From Nitrospira sp. (GTDB taxonomy: Bacteria; Nitrospirota; Nitrospiria; Nitrospirales; Nitrospiraceae), in the NCBI GenBank assembly GCA_016873395.1, contig VGXG01000004.1, positions 20,848 through 84,847 of the forward strand: 64,000 bases of DNA, in the 5' to 3' direction. The translations under genes and the position numbers were made by a program. The notes under the pieces were generated by a model. It was not told where the DNA came from, did no database searches, and worked only from the letters and a program-made list of their open reading frames with translations. Each line of letters starts with the position of its first letter. Position 1 is the first letter of the stretch. Of this stretch, positions 24,874 through 33,260 are shown one piece after another.

Positions 24874-25899
24874 ATGCTCCGTCATGGTTTCCTCATCCTG
24901 ACCCTCTCAGCCTGCCTGCTCGCTCCAAACCTGCCGCCTTCGTGGTCGGCCGACGAGGCGGCGCCACCGACCGAGAGCCAGGCGACCCCGCTCAAGGAAT
25001 GGCAGATCTGGGAAGCACAAACGGGACGTCTCCTTGGCTTTGAAGAATTGATGCTGGGCTTGGCAGACAGGGACATCATTTATCTCGGCGAAGAACACCA
25101 TAACCACTGGCACATTGAGGCAGCGCTCAAGGTCCTGACCGCGCTCTCACGTGGCCGCCGGCCAATTTTAGCCCTTGAGATGTTCGCATGGGACGGGCAG
25201 GGGGCGTTGGATCGGTACGTGGCGGACAAGGACCAGCCCAGGGACCGGTTCCTCAAGGAGTCACGGTGGGAGCACAACTGGGGAGGCGCCTTCGAAGACT
25301 ATGAACCGCTGATGGCCTTCGCCCGCAATCACCGTCTCTCCGTGATCGCCCTCAACCCGCCTCGCTCGCTTGTGCGGCTGGTGGCGAAAGAGGGGCTGGC
25401 TAAGGCTCTGGCCGAGCCGGGCATGGCCGAGTGGGGCATGACAGAGGAGTCGTTTCCCGAGGACCCGGCTTATCACGAGATGATTGTCACGCCGCTCCGG
25501 CAATGTCACGGGGGCCTCACGGACCAGGCCTACCAACGGATGTATGAAGCCTCCATGTTCCGCGACGAGGGAATGGCCAAAACCATCTCTGGCTGGTTGC
25601 GCCGCCAGGTCGATCCAAGCCAGACCGATCAACGGACTGATCATCAAGCCGGCCTCCAGAGGGGTCCGCAAGAAGGCCCCATCGTCAGCTACACCGGCGG
25701 AGGCCACATTCAGTATCAATTGCCGGTCCCCAACCGGGTTCTCAGGCGGAACGGACGAGTCCGGCAGGCGACCATCTACCTGACCGCCTTCGAACCGCAA
25801 CGAGCGGATGAAATCCGGACCCTGATGAAGGAGCCGGTTGCAAACTACCTCTGGCTCACTCCGCTCAGCGCGCAGGGCCCCCCGCGCCGCTGCCGGTAA
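24874..25899 (+). CDS. ChaN-like (DUF399) haem-binding lipoprotein family protein
   Basis: Exported protein of 341 residues; family members include ChaN from Campylobacter, a haem-binding iron-regulated lipoprotein of the Tiki-like superfamily. N-terminal signal LRHGFLILTLSACLLAP (the cysteine at residue 14 could be a lipidation site, although the box is imperfect). Core motif IIYLGEEHHNHWHIEAALKV with the paired histidines, then ILALEMFAWDGQG and WEHNWGGAFEDYEPLMAFA. GGGHIQYQLPVPNRV near the end is also family-typical. Possible role in iron/haem handling in a haem-rich nitrite oxidiser (inference). Confidence 0.85.
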   Translation: MLRHGFLILTLSACLLAPNLPPSWSADEAAPPTESQATPLKEWQIWEAQTGRLLGFEELMLGLADRDIIYLGEEHHNHWHIEAALKVLTALSRGRRPILALEMFAWDGQGALDRYVADKDQPRDRFLKESRWEHNWGGAFEDYEPLMAFARNHRLSVIALNPPRSLVRLVAKEGLAKALAEPGMAEWGMTEESFPEDPAYHEMIVTPLRQCHGGLTDQAYQRMYEASMFRDEGMAKTISGWLRRQVDPSQTDQRTDHQAGLQRGPQEGPIVSYTGGGHIQYQLPVPNRVLRRNGRVRQATIYLTAFEPQRADEIRTLMKEPVANYLWLTPLSAQGPPRRCR

Positions 25900-25954
25900 T
25901 TTTCCGTTCATTTTCCGCTCGGTGATCGGGTAGAATGCGTCCGTCCAGAGGTTC

Positions 25955-26020
25955 CAGTGTTGAGTTTGAATTTTCAGTTTATGGCTTCACTCAACACTCA
26001 TCACTCACAACTCATCACTC
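25955..26020. repeat. Heptad-repeat hairpin, word TTGAGTT / CACTCAN
   Basis: Right arm words CACTCAA, CACTCAT, CACTCAC, AACTCAT, CACTCCC at exact 7-base spacing (25988-26023); left arm has GTTGAGT and related complements. Lies directly before the CDGSH gene's ribosome site. Confidence 0.75.
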
Positions 26021-26033
26021 CCGAGGGGAAGAC

Positions 26034-26273
26034 ATGGCCGATCAGGTCGTCATCGCGCAACGGACACCCTATGTGATGGAAGTCGGTCCCGGCAAGGTCT
26101 ACTGGTGCCGGTGCGGACGGTCCAAGACCCAGCCATTCTGTGACGGCTCTCATACCGGCACCGAGTTCTCGCCCATAGAAGTCGAGTTCACTGAGAAGAA
26201 GCGAGTCGCCTTCTGCGGCTGCAAGCACACCAGGAAGCCGCCGTTCTGCGACGGGACCCATTCACGCCTCTAA
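26034..26273 (+). CDS. CDGSH-type iron-sulfur protein
   Basis: Small protein of 79 residues with two CDGSH cluster sites: WCRCGRSKTQPFCDGSH (about residues 24-40) and FCGCKHTRKPPFCDGTH (about residues 60-76), each of the C-x-C...C-x3-H type that binds a labile 2Fe-2S cluster. Start ATG 26034 has GAGGGGAAG upstream; an earlier frame start lies in the heptad repeat. Possible roles are redox sensing or Fe-S transfer in the cytoplasm. Confidence 0.94.
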   Translation: MADQVVIAQRTPYVMEVGPGKVYWCRCGRSKTQPFCDGSHTGTEFSPIEVEFTEKKRVAFCGCKHTRKPPFCDGTHSRL

Positions 26274-26294
26274 AAAATAGCGCTGAATGCGGAA

Positions 26295-26432
26295 CACTGA
26301 AAAGTGAACAGTTCTCAGTTTACAGTTATCAGTTTCGGAATTGTCCGGAACTGAAAACTGATAACTGGTGACTGACGACTCAAATTCATCATTCATCACT
26401 CACCATTCATAATTCAGCATTTCTGATTCATG
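26295..26432. repeat. Double heptad-repeat array
   Basis: Left arm CAGTTCT, CAGTTTA, CAGTTAT, CAGTTTC; centre GGAATTGTCCGG; right arm AACTGAA, AACTGAT, AACTGGT, GACTGAC. It continues with a second word set ATTCATC, ATTCATC, ACTCACC, ATTCATA, ATTCAGC, ending at the start codon of the AlkA gene. All at exact 7-base spacing. Confidence 0.8.
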
Positions 26433-27077
26433 GCTCTGCTGCCAGCCGCTGACTGCCAAACCAAGAACCGGCATGCCTCACACGCAGCGGCCGCTCGCCG
26501 TCTCGCCAATGTTGATCCCATCTTGCGGCGCATCATCACGCGGGTCGGTCCGTGCACGCTGAGACGGTCCCCCCGCTGCTTCGTGACCCTCTGTGACTCG
26601 ATTGTGTCGCAGCAGCTTTCCGCCAGAGTCGCGGAGGTCATCTTTGCACGCTTCGAGGCGCTCTATCCGCACCGCTGTCCCACGCCGCAGCGAGTGGCGA
26701 AGACACCGGTGCCCCGCCTGCGCACGGCGGGATTATCGGGGCAGAAGGCGCGGTATCTGAAAGAGCTGGCAAAGGGATTTGCGAGTGGCAGGATTCGACC
26801 GACCCGGTTCGCCCGCCAGTCCAACGAGGAGATCATCGAGACCCTGACCTCGATCCACGGGATCGGCCAGTGGACGGCGGAGATGTTCCTGATCTTTTCG
26901 TTGAACCGGCTCGATGTGCTACCGGTGGACGACTTGGGGATCAAGAAGGCGGTGCAACAGGCCTATGGGCTCCGGTCCCTCCCGACTGCAAAAAAGATCA
27001 GAGCGATCGGCAAGTCCTGGCATCCCTACGAGACTATTGCCTCCTGGTACTTGTGGCGGAGCCTGCGGCGAGAATGA
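26430..27077 (+). CDS. DNA-3-methyladenine glycosylase II (AlkA type)
   Basis: Removes alkylated purines from DNA. The 215 residues contain the HhH-GPD module: ILRRIITRVGPCTLRR, CFVTLCDSIVSQQLS, helix-hairpin-helix LTSIHGIGQWTAEMFLIFSL and the catalytic aspartate in DVLPVDDLGIKKAV (about residues 164-177). The C terminus WHPYETIASWYLWRSL is family-typical. It lacks the extra N-terminal domain of E. coli AlkA. The start codon is touched by the heptad repeat and has no Shine-Dalgarno; the first about 20 residues may not be native. Confidence 0.92.
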   Translation: MALLPAADCQTKNRHASHAAAARRLANVDPILRRIITRVGPCTLRRSPRCFVTLCDSIVSQQLSARVAEVIFARFEALYPHRCPTPQRVAKTPVPRLRTAGLSGQKARYLKELAKGFASGRIRPTRFARQSNEEIIETLTSIHGIGQWTAEMFLIFSLNRLDVLPVDDLGIKKAVQQAYGLRSLPTAKKIRAIGKSWHPYETIASWYLWRSLRRE

Positions 27078-27086
27078 TTCTGAATC

Positions 27087-27725
27087 TTAGGGACGGGAAG
27101 AGGCGGGTTTGGCTGTGAGCCGCATCGCCAGCACGTACAGCACGCAGAGGACAAGGGCCCCGGCTCCGACCAGCCATGACCGTTCCCTCAGCACTTGGAC
27201 GAGCAGCGACGGGTTCGTGACCAGCTCCGGTTGATCTCCCAACAAGTTCCCGCCATACCAGGCCAAGACCCAGCACCACAGCCCGGCCCCCACGATGGTC
27301 ATCAGGCTGTACAGGCCGAAGGGCATGCGCACGATGCCGGCCGGAATGCCGATCAAATGCCGGACCACCGGGACAAGCCGAGCGAAGAAGATCCCGCCCG
27401 CCTCATAACGGGCCAGCCACCGTTCGGCCCGGAGCAGCTTCTTCTCCGGGCAGAAGACATATTTGCCGTAGAGAATCAGCAGCGGTCGGCCCAGCCAGCG
27501 AGCAACCCAGTAGGTTGCGGCGGCTCCGATATAGCTTCCGACCGTGCCGGCCAGCACGACGCCGGCAAAGCTATACCGACCCTGCGCTGCCCAGTAGGCG
27601 GCCGGCGGGATCACTACCTCGCTGGGGATGGGCACGATGGAGCTCTCCATCGCCATCAAGAGGACGATCCCCGGATAGCCCCAGTCATGAACCCATTGAA
27701 ACCAGATGCCGATCCATTGCTGCAT
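27087..27725 (-). CDS. DedA family membrane protein
   Basis: Inner-membrane protein of 212 residues, family implicated in undecaprenyl-phosphate or phospholipid flipping and membrane homeostasis. Start MQQWIGIWFQWVHDWGYPGI at 27725 is preferred, with GAAAGAG upstream. Motifs: MESSIVPIPSEVVIPPAAYW (E and the proline-rich reentrant segment), GTVGSYIGAAATYWVARWLG, and GGIFFARLVPVVRHLIGIPA followed by GIVRM. About four to five hydrophobic segments. It is convergent with the AlkA gene (9-bp gap). Confidence 0.93.
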   Translation of the reverse strand: MQQWIGIWFQWVHDWGYPGIVLLMAMESSIVPIPSEVVIPPAAYWAAQGRYSFAGVVLAGTVGSYIGAAATYWVARWLGRPLLILYGKYVFCPEKKLLRAERWLARYEAGGIFFARLVPVVRHLIGIPAGIVRMPFGLYSLMTIVGAGLWCWVLAWYGGNLLGDQPELVTNPSLLVQVLRERSWLVGAGALVLCVLYVLAMRLTAKPASSRP

Positions 27726-27858
27726 GAGCGCTCTTTCCCGATGTGGACAAGCGGGCGATTCTACATGGGAAGACCGGCGCAACGCCAGAGCCGGCGGGGA
27801 CATTTTTTTGTTGCGCTCGGCCGGGCCTCTTGGCTACAATTCGCCCCGTTTGTCCGCT

Positions 27859-28129
27859 AGCCCGCATTATTCATGACGGTTTGTCGCGAAATTGCGGGGC
27901 CGTCAAGCGAGGGGGGGACCCGTTGCTTTTCACCATGCAACGGGTCAGGGAGGAGCCGTGAGGGAGGGAGACATACTTGAAACAGTATGTTGACCGACCA
28001 AGCGGCGAGCCCGCCCGCTTGACCGCTGAAAACCCGCGGCCAAGCCGGGACCCATTGCAATCTTGGAGCAATGGGTGCCCAGCAGCGGAACCGCGATTGC
28101 AGTAGAAGCGTTCATGAATAATGCGGGCT
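27859..28129. repeat. Intergenic element with AGCCCGCATTATTCATGA ends, copy 1
   Basis: Starts and ends with the 18-bp inverted repeat AGCCCGCATTATTCATGA. Internal palindromic modules ACCCGTTGC...GCAACGGGT (27918-27945) and ACCCATTGC...GCAATGGGT (28050-28076). Its subterminal sequences match those of the copy at 38622-38802 in opposite orientation. No transposase inside; MITE-like. Confidence 0.82.
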
Positions 28130-28178
28130 GATGTCGGCCTTCAACGCGTTACGTTATTTATATAAGGAGGGTCTTGCC

Positions 28179-28364
28179 ATGAGAAGAGTCTTGGCTGGTC
28201 TGTGGGCGATCTTTGGGTCGGTCCTGTTGAGCGCGTCCCTGGCGCTGGCGAACGAGCCGGGGAAAGGCGCGCCGGATTATAGCGGCATCTCTTATATGTA
28301 CTATACGCTGATCGCCCTCATCCTCGGCTACGGCGTCTACGACACATTCTTCAAAAAGTCCTGA
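28179..28364 (+). CDS. Small exported/membrane protein
   Basis: Sixty-one residues from ATG 28179, which has AAGGAGGG at ideal spacing. An N-terminal signal or first membrane segment (VLAGLWAIFGSVLLSASLAL, cleavage likely after ALA-N) is followed by a short loop NEPGKGAPDYSGISYMYY and a second membrane helix TLIALILGYGVYDTFFKKS. The strong ribosome site and compact form suggest an expressed small subunit-like protein; it does not match a family I can name. The repeat element ends 50 bp upstream, so its promoter may lie in or at the repeat. Confidence 0.75.
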   Translation: MRRVLAGLWAIFGSVLLSASLALANEPGKGAPDYSGISYMYYTLIALILGYGVYDTFFKKS

Positions 28365-28400
28365 TCCCGGGCTCTCCCCATTACAGATTCGACCCCGCGC

Positions 28401-28423
28401 CTGATCGGTCAGCGACCGATCAG
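28401..28423. terminator. Probable bidirectional terminator hairpin
   Basis: Perfect 9-bp stem CTGATCGGT/ACCGATCAG with loop CAGCG, extended by CGCG/CGCG-like pairing outside. It sits between two convergent genes (stops at 28364 and 28446) but has no T run. Confidence 0.5.
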
Positions 28424-28445
28424 ACGCGTCGGTTTCGTGCGCCTG

Positions 28446-29252
28446 CTATCCTCCCGATTCGCCCAGCGCCGGCTTCACCAACAATGGCTTGAGGACCGGC
28501 ATCATGTTGTCCACGATGATGCGGTAGCCGGCTCCCGTCGGGTGAATGCCGTCGGCCTGGTTGAGGACTGTCTTGGTTGCCACCCCTTCCAAGAAGAACG
28601 GCATGTAGGCCACGTGGTAGGTCCTGGCCAATTCCGGATAGAGCGAAGCAAAGCGCTCGGCATAGTCAGCCCCATAGTTGGGAGGCAGCTTCATCCCGGC
28701 CAGCACAACCTGCACCCCCGCCGCTCGCAACCGCTGAATAATCTGTTCGAGGTTCGCCCTGGTCTCCTTGAGATCCAGCCCGCGCAACCCGTCGTTCGCT
28801 CCCAGGACCAGGATCACAATGTCGGGCCGGCTCTTGAGCACCCAGTCAAGGCGGCGCAGCCCGCCGGCTGTTGTATCCCCGCTGACTCCCGCATTGACCA
28901 CCCGGTACCGATACCCGGCCTGATCCAGCTTCCATTGCAATTGCGCGGGATACGATTCCTCAGGCGGGACGCCAAACCCGGCGGTCAGGCTGTCGCCGAA
29001 GGCGACGATCCTGGGCTGCTCGGCGCGTGGTTGAGCACCGACACGTCCCGGCTGGCCCGTGACATCCGTGCCGAGCCTCTGTCCGAAACCGCTCCCCGGC
29101 ACGGGAGCGCTCGATGGGGAAGGTGCCGATGAAGAGACCGGCTCCGACGGCTGCTCGCAGCCGACAATGCCGAGGCAGAGCATGCTCAACACAACACTCT
29201 GAAGCGCCGCTTGTCTAAATAGTGAAAAGATGTAAGGTGTGCTGAGAGGCAT
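28446..29252 (-). CDS. GDSL/SGNH esterase (TesA-type arylesterase)
   Basis: Exported hydrolase of 268 residues. Signal region with lipobox-like LGIVGC (about residue 28), then a serine/proline-rich linker, then the SGNH blocks: IVAFGDSLTAGFGVPPEESY (Ser nucleophile), GVSGDTTAGGL, VLGANDGLRGLD, and DGIHPTGAGYRIIVD with the Asp-His pair. Matches TesA/acyl-CoA thioesterase I-type enzymes acting on esters or lysophospholipids. In many bacteria tesA is divergent from an ABC exporter (ybbA-ybbP), and the same arrangement is found here with the next two genes. Confidence 0.93.
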   Translation of the reverse strand: MPLSTPYIFSLFRQAALQSVVLSMLCLGIVGCEQPSEPVSSSAPSPSSAPVPGSGFGQRLGTDVTGQPGRVGAQPRAEQPRIVAFGDSLTAGFGVPPEESYPAQLQWKLDQAGYRYRVVNAGVSGDTTAGGLRRLDWVLKSRPDIVILVLGANDGLRGLDLKETRANLEQIIQRLRAAGVQVVLAGMKLPPNYGADYAERFASLYPELARTYHVAYMPFFLEGVATKTVLNQADGIHPTGAGYRIIVDNMMPVLKPLLVKPALGESGG

Positions 29253-29302
29253 ACAGTATAATAAGGCTCAGGTCTTGACTTGCATCTTAAGGGATTAGAC
29301 CT

Positions 29303-29526
29303 CAGGCTGCTCAAAAAGACCTTGTCTCACCCAGCCCGCCCCACGTGCGCCAAGATGCACGTCTTCCCGTGGCGCGGCCGCAAGGGGTGAAGGCCACGAG
29401 ACTTTCACCCGTTGCATTATGAAGAGCAACGGATACCCGGTACGTTGAGGGTTCGACGGGTACCCATTGCTGACCCCCGTGCAATGGGTGGTGAGAACAA
29501 AGTTGGGGGGCTTTTTCAGCAGCCTG
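29303..29526. repeat. CTGCTGAAAAAGGCC-family element, copy b
   Basis: Begins CAGGCTGCTCAAAAAG and ends GGCTTTTTCAGCAGCCTG. Contains GCGCGGCCGCAAG, the module CACCCGTTGC...GCAACGG (29406-29432), GGTACGTTGAG, and a second module ACCCATTGC...GCAATGGGT (29462-29489), then GAGAACAAAGTTGG. Ends 12 bp before the start codon of the ABC ATPase. Confidence 0.8.
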
Positions 29527-29538
29527 GGTAAGGATACC

Positions 29539-30210
29539 ATGATCTCGGTCAAACACCTCTTCATGTGCCTCACCGCCGGCGGACATCCGGTCACGATCCT
29601 CAACAATGTGTCCCTTGAGATTCCCGAAAAGCAGATGGTCGCCATTGTCGGCCCCTCCGGCAGCGGCAAGTCCACCTTGCTGGGCCTGATTGCCGGTCTG
29701 GATAAACCCACGGCCGGCTCGATTCTGTTGGATGGGGTCGAAATTACGAGGCTGGCCGAGAACGACATGGCCCGCTACCGGCGACAGAAGATCGGGTATA
29801 TCTTTCAATCCTTCCATCTGATTCCGACCCTGACCGCTCTGGAAAATGTGGCCGTGCCGCTGGAGCTGAACGGTGACTTGAACGCCAAGACAAGAGCAGC
29901 CGAACTGCTGTGGGCTGTCGGACTGGTGGATCGGCTTGACCACTATCCTGTGCAACTGTCTGGCGGCGAGCAGCAGCGAGTGGCGGTGGCTCGCGCCTTT
30001 TCCTGCCGTCCGCCGATTCTCCTGGCCGATGAGCCCACCGGCAACCTCGACACCACGACCGGACATCAGGTGATCGACCTCTTGCTCAGCCTGAACCGCG
30101 ACCAGGGCAGCACCCTGGTTCTGGTGACCCACGACCCAGCCCTCGCTTCCAACGCCGAGCGGATCGTTACGCTCCGCGACGGCCGGATCGAGTCGGACCA
30201 GCCGCAATGA
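29539..30210 (+). CDS. ABC transporter ATP-binding protein (LolD/YbbA type)
   Basis: ATPase powering the FtsX-type permease encoded next. Start ATG 29539 ([20 protein letters not shown]) gives 223 residues; the frame is open further up only through the repeat element. Walker A GPSGSGKS (about residues 37-44), Q-loop [18 protein letters not shown], signature [14 protein letters not shown], Walker [13 protein letters not shown] and the switch LVTHD are all intact. The [15 protein letters not shown] and PTGNLD context is the LolD/MacB/YbbA class. Overlaps the permease start by 4 bp (ATGA). Confidence 0.95.
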   Translation: MISVKHLFMCLTAGGHPVTILNNVSLEIPEKQMVAIVGPSGSGKSTLLGLIAGLDKPTAGSILLDGVEITRLAENDMARYRRQKIGYIFQSFHLIPTLTALENVAVPLELNGDLNAKTRAAELLWAVGLVDRLDHYPVQLSGGEQQRVAVARAFSCRPPILLADEPTGNLDTTTGHQVIDLLLSLNRDQGSTLVLVTHDPALASNAERIVTLRDGRIESDQPQ

Positions 30211-32933
30211 GCACCAGGCTCCCTTTTCCTCTTCGCATGGCTTGGCGGGAGACGCGGGCGGCCTGGCGGCATTTCCTCTATTTCTTCGTCTGCATCGCGC
30301 TGGGCGTCGGCGCACTGGTCGGGGTGGGCCTCTTTGCGGCCAATGTCGAGCGGACCGTCACGACGGAAGCGCGCGGCCTCATGGCCGGCGACCTGGAGGT
30401 CCGCCTGTCCCGACACATGAGCCAGGCAGGGGAGTCGGTCCTCAAATCTCTCGCCGATCGTGGAATCGAATCCGTTCATGTCAGTGAACTGGTAGCCATG
30501 GCCGCTGCGGCCGGCGACGAAGAGTCCCAGTCGTCAATTCAACAGACGTCCCAGCAAGCGACACAGATCATCGAGTTGAAGGCGGTGGAAGAGGGCTACC
30601 CCTTCTACGGCACCCTCAAAGTCGATCCTGACCAGCCGCTCGCCGAACTCCTCTCCTTGCCTGACCATCTCTGTTATACCCCTCACCCCTCACCCCTTAC
30701 CCCTCACGCATCCTGTTACGGTGCGGTCGTCCAGGAGTCCCTGCTCATCCGCATGGGGCTGACGATCGGCGGCCATCTCAAGATCGGCGAGGCCGACTTC
30801 GTCATCACCGGTATCCTGCGCAAGGAGTCGGACCGGGTGGCGGGCGCCTTCAGCCTGGGGCCTCGCGTCATGATCTCGCGCGAGGGATTGGCGGCCACGG
30901 ACCTGATCAAACCCGGCAGCCGCGTGCGGGAACGGTATCTGCTGCGCCTGCCCGAGACGGTCCCGGCCGAGCCCCTGCTCTATGAGCTACGCGGCCGCCT
31001 GGCCTCCGAATCCGCCCGCGTGATCGGCTATCGTGATGCCCAGCCGCAGCTTCGGCGGTTCCTGGATCAGCTCGCCCGCTACCTCGGCCTGGTCGGCCTG
31101 ACCGCTCTCTTCGTCGGGGGCATCGGGGTGGCCAGCACGGTCCAGGCCTTCCTGCGGGAAAAACTTAACACCATTGCGATCCTCAAGACGTTGGGGGCTG
31201 ATTCGGGCGCGATCGTCCGCACCTATTTGATCCAGGCGCTGCTGCTGGGTCTCATTGGGAGCCTGGCCGGGATTGCGTTGGGGATCGGTCTGCAGGGATT
31301 CCTGCCGAGGTTCCTGACCACTCTGCTCCCGCTGGATGTAATGGCCTTGCCGACGAGCCTGTCCATCTCGTCCCTCTTGCCCATCCTGAAGGGAGCGGCC
31401 ATGGGGATTCTGACGACGCTGCTCTTCACCCTCTGGCCCCTGCTGGGCATCCGCGACATTCGCCCCGCGCTCATTTTCCGTCGCGACGTGGCGGGAGCCG
31501 TCCCTTCAGCCGTCTTTCACCCTCCATGGCTCAAGGCTGAGGTGTTGACGCTGCGCTCGCTGGCCGCCCTCGGCATTACAGCCGGCTTGGCCGGCCTCGC
31601 CATCTGGCAAGCCGGGTCCTGGAGGATCGGGCTGATCTTCATCGGCGGCTTGATTGCGGCTGTGGTCTTGCTCCTGCTCGCCACGCTAGGTCTGATCCGA
31701 GCCTTGCGGTTCACTCCAAGCTCCCGCTCCCTCGCAGTCCGCCATGCCATCGGCAACCTCTATCGGCCCGGCAGCCAGGCGGCCGGGATCATGGTCTCGG
31801 TCGGCATCGGGGTCATGGTGATCATGGCGGTCTCGATTCTGGAACGTTCGTTGGTAGCCCAGCTGGGAGAAAGCCGCCCGGTTGACGCGCCGACGTTTTT
31901 CTTCATCGACATCCAGCCGGACCAGAAAGAGGGCTTCCTGCAACTGCTCCGGCAACGGATGCCGGAGGCCAAGCCCGAAACCACCCCGCTGGTCCGCTCG
32001 CGCCTCTATACCCTCAACGGCAGACCGGTCGAGGCGGAGGAGGGCGCAGGGGAGCAGGAGAAAAAGGACGGGGAGGGGCGTGGGGAAGAGCGTGATAGCC
32101 GGGAGACTCGACAGGGCTGGTATCGAACCCGCGAGTATGTCCTGACCGTTCTCAACGACCTGCCGAAGGACAACGTGATCACCAAGGGAGCCTGGTGGGA
32201 CCAGCAGCAGCCCGGCAACAAGCCGTTGGTGTCGGTCGAGGAAGAGGCAGCCAGCAACCTGGGCCTGGATCTCGGCTCCACCGTCGAGTTCGACATCCAG
32301 GGGGCGACAGTCTCGGCGGAGGTCAGCAGCATCCGCAAGGTGGAGTGGGGGAATTTCTCGACGAATTTTTACATGATCCTATCGCCCGGATCGCTGAAAG
32401 GTGCGCCCGTCACCTACGTGGCCACGGTGCGGGTCCCGCCTGAGGGCGAAGTGCCGCTGCAGCAGGCGGTCGTGGCGAGCTTTCCCAACGTCACGGCCAT
32501 CAACATCGGGGACGTCTTAGAAAGCTTCGCCCAAGTGGTCGAACGGCTCTCGCTGGCGATCCGCGCGATCGCCCTCTTCTGTATCCTGACCGGCGGGATC
32601 GTCATGGCTGCAGCCCTGGCCGTCACCCGCTACCGGCGACTCTATGAGTCAGTGGTGTTCAAGGCCCTGGGCGCCACGCGCGGCCTGATCGCCCGGTCCT
32701 TCGCCACGGAGTATGCCCTGCTGGGAACGGTCGCCGGCCTGATCGGCAGTCTTCTGGCCAGCCTCCTCTCCTGGGGGCTGCTCCATTTCATCTTCGACCT
32801 GCCCTGGACGCTCCAGCCAGGCCTACTCACGACCGGCCTCCTGCTGACCGTCGTCTTGACGCTCGGCGTGGGCTTCCTCAGCACCTTCCGCATCTTGGGC
32901 CAGCGGCCGTTGACCATCCTGCGCCACGAATAA
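30207..32933 (+). CDS. ABC transporter permease (YbbP/FtsX family)
   Basis: Large permease of 908 residues with two FtsX modules: TM1 near residues 22-45, a long periplasmic domain, TM2-4 around residues 290-410 (VGLTALFVGGIGVASTVQAF, LIQALLLGLIGSLAGIALGI), a central TM pair, a second periplasmic domain and three C-terminal TMs ending LSTFRILGQRPLTILRHE. Probably exports or extracts lipids or hydrophobic compounds, with the tesA-like esterase divergent upstream. A heptad repeat array at 30676-30712 adds an in-frame proline/histidine-rich insert (TPHPSPLTPHAS) at about residues 157-168 of the first periplasmic domain. Confidence 0.93.
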   Translation: MSTRLPFPLRMAWRETRAAWRHFLYFFVCIALGVGALVGVGLFAANVERTVTTEARGLMAGDLEVRLSRHMSQAGESVLKSLADRGIESVHVSELVAMAAAAGDEESQSSIQQTSQQATQIIELKAVEEGYPFYGTLKVDPDQPLAELLSLPDHLCYTPHPSPLTPHASCYGAVVQESLLIRMGLTIGGHLKIGEADFVITGILRKESDRVAGAFSLGPRVMISREGLAATDLIKPGSRVRERYLLRLPETVPAEPLLYELRGRLASESARVIGYRDAQPQLRRFLDQLARYLGLVGLTALFVGGIGVASTVQAFLREKLNTIAILKTLGADSGAIVRTYLIQALLLGLIGSLAGIALGIGLQGFLPRFLTTLLPLDVMALPTSLSISSLLPILKGAAMGILTTLLFTLWPLLGIRDIRPALIFRRDVAGAVPSAVFHPPWLKAEVLTLRSLAALGITAGLAGLAIWQAGSWRIGLIFIGGLIAAVVLLLLATLGLIRALRFTPSSRSLAVRHAIGNLYRPGSQAAGIMVSVGIGVMVIMAVSILERSLVAQLGESRPVDAPTFFFIDIQPDQKEGFLQLLRQRMPEAKPETTPLVRSRLYTLNGRPVEAEEGAGEQEKKDGEGRGEERDSRETRQGWYRTREYVLTVLNDLPKDNVITKGAWWDQQQPGNKPLVSVEEEAASNLGLDLGSTVEFDIQGATVSAEVSSIRKVEWGNFSTNFYMILSPGSLKGAPVTYVATVRVPPEGEVPLQQAVVASFPNVTAINIGDVLESFAQVVERLSLAIRAIALFCILTGGIVMAAALAVTRYRRLYESVVFKALGATRGLIARSFATEYALLGTVAGLIGSLLASLLSWGLLHFIFDLPWTLQPGLLTTGLLLTVVLTLGVGFLSTFRILGQRPLTILRHE
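30676..30712. repeat. Heptad words inside the permease gene
   Basis: ACCCCTC, ACCCCTC, ACCCCTT, ACCCCTC, ACGCATC in tandem; codes for the TPHPSPLTPHAS segment. Only one arm is present, unlike the intergenic hairpins. Confidence 0.7.
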
Positions 32934-33119
32934 GGCTGCTGAAAAAGGCCCCCAGCTTCGTTGACACTAAGGAATCCGGCTGCCTCACCAACTCGGCAGC
33001 GTCCGCAAACGTGACGCTCGTTATTCCTCGCGTCGCGGACCCCTGCGACGTACCCTCCCCGCGTACGCCTCGTCGCCACGCTTCCTGCGGCCTTGCTGGA
33101 CGCCTTTTTGAGCAGCCTT
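32932..33119. repeat. CTGCTGAAAAAGGCC-family element, copy c
   Basis: Begins AAGGCTGCTGAAAAAGGCC, overlapping the permease stop codon, and ends GGCCTTGCTGG...GCCTTTTTGAGCAGCCTT. Inverted relative to copy b. Contains the CGCTCGTTATTCCTCG phrase shared with the element at 1312. From 33120 to 33260 I see nothing coding. Confidence 0.8.
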
Positions 33120-33260
33120 GAGAGTAGAGATTGGGATAGCGGGCGGTCTTCTGTGCTCGCTGGGCTCGCGCAGTTAGAGGCAAGCCGGCCACCCGCTGTA
33201 AGGTGAGACGAGAAGGCGATTCTGATCAAGAACCACCGCTTGGTTCTCATATTTATTCGC

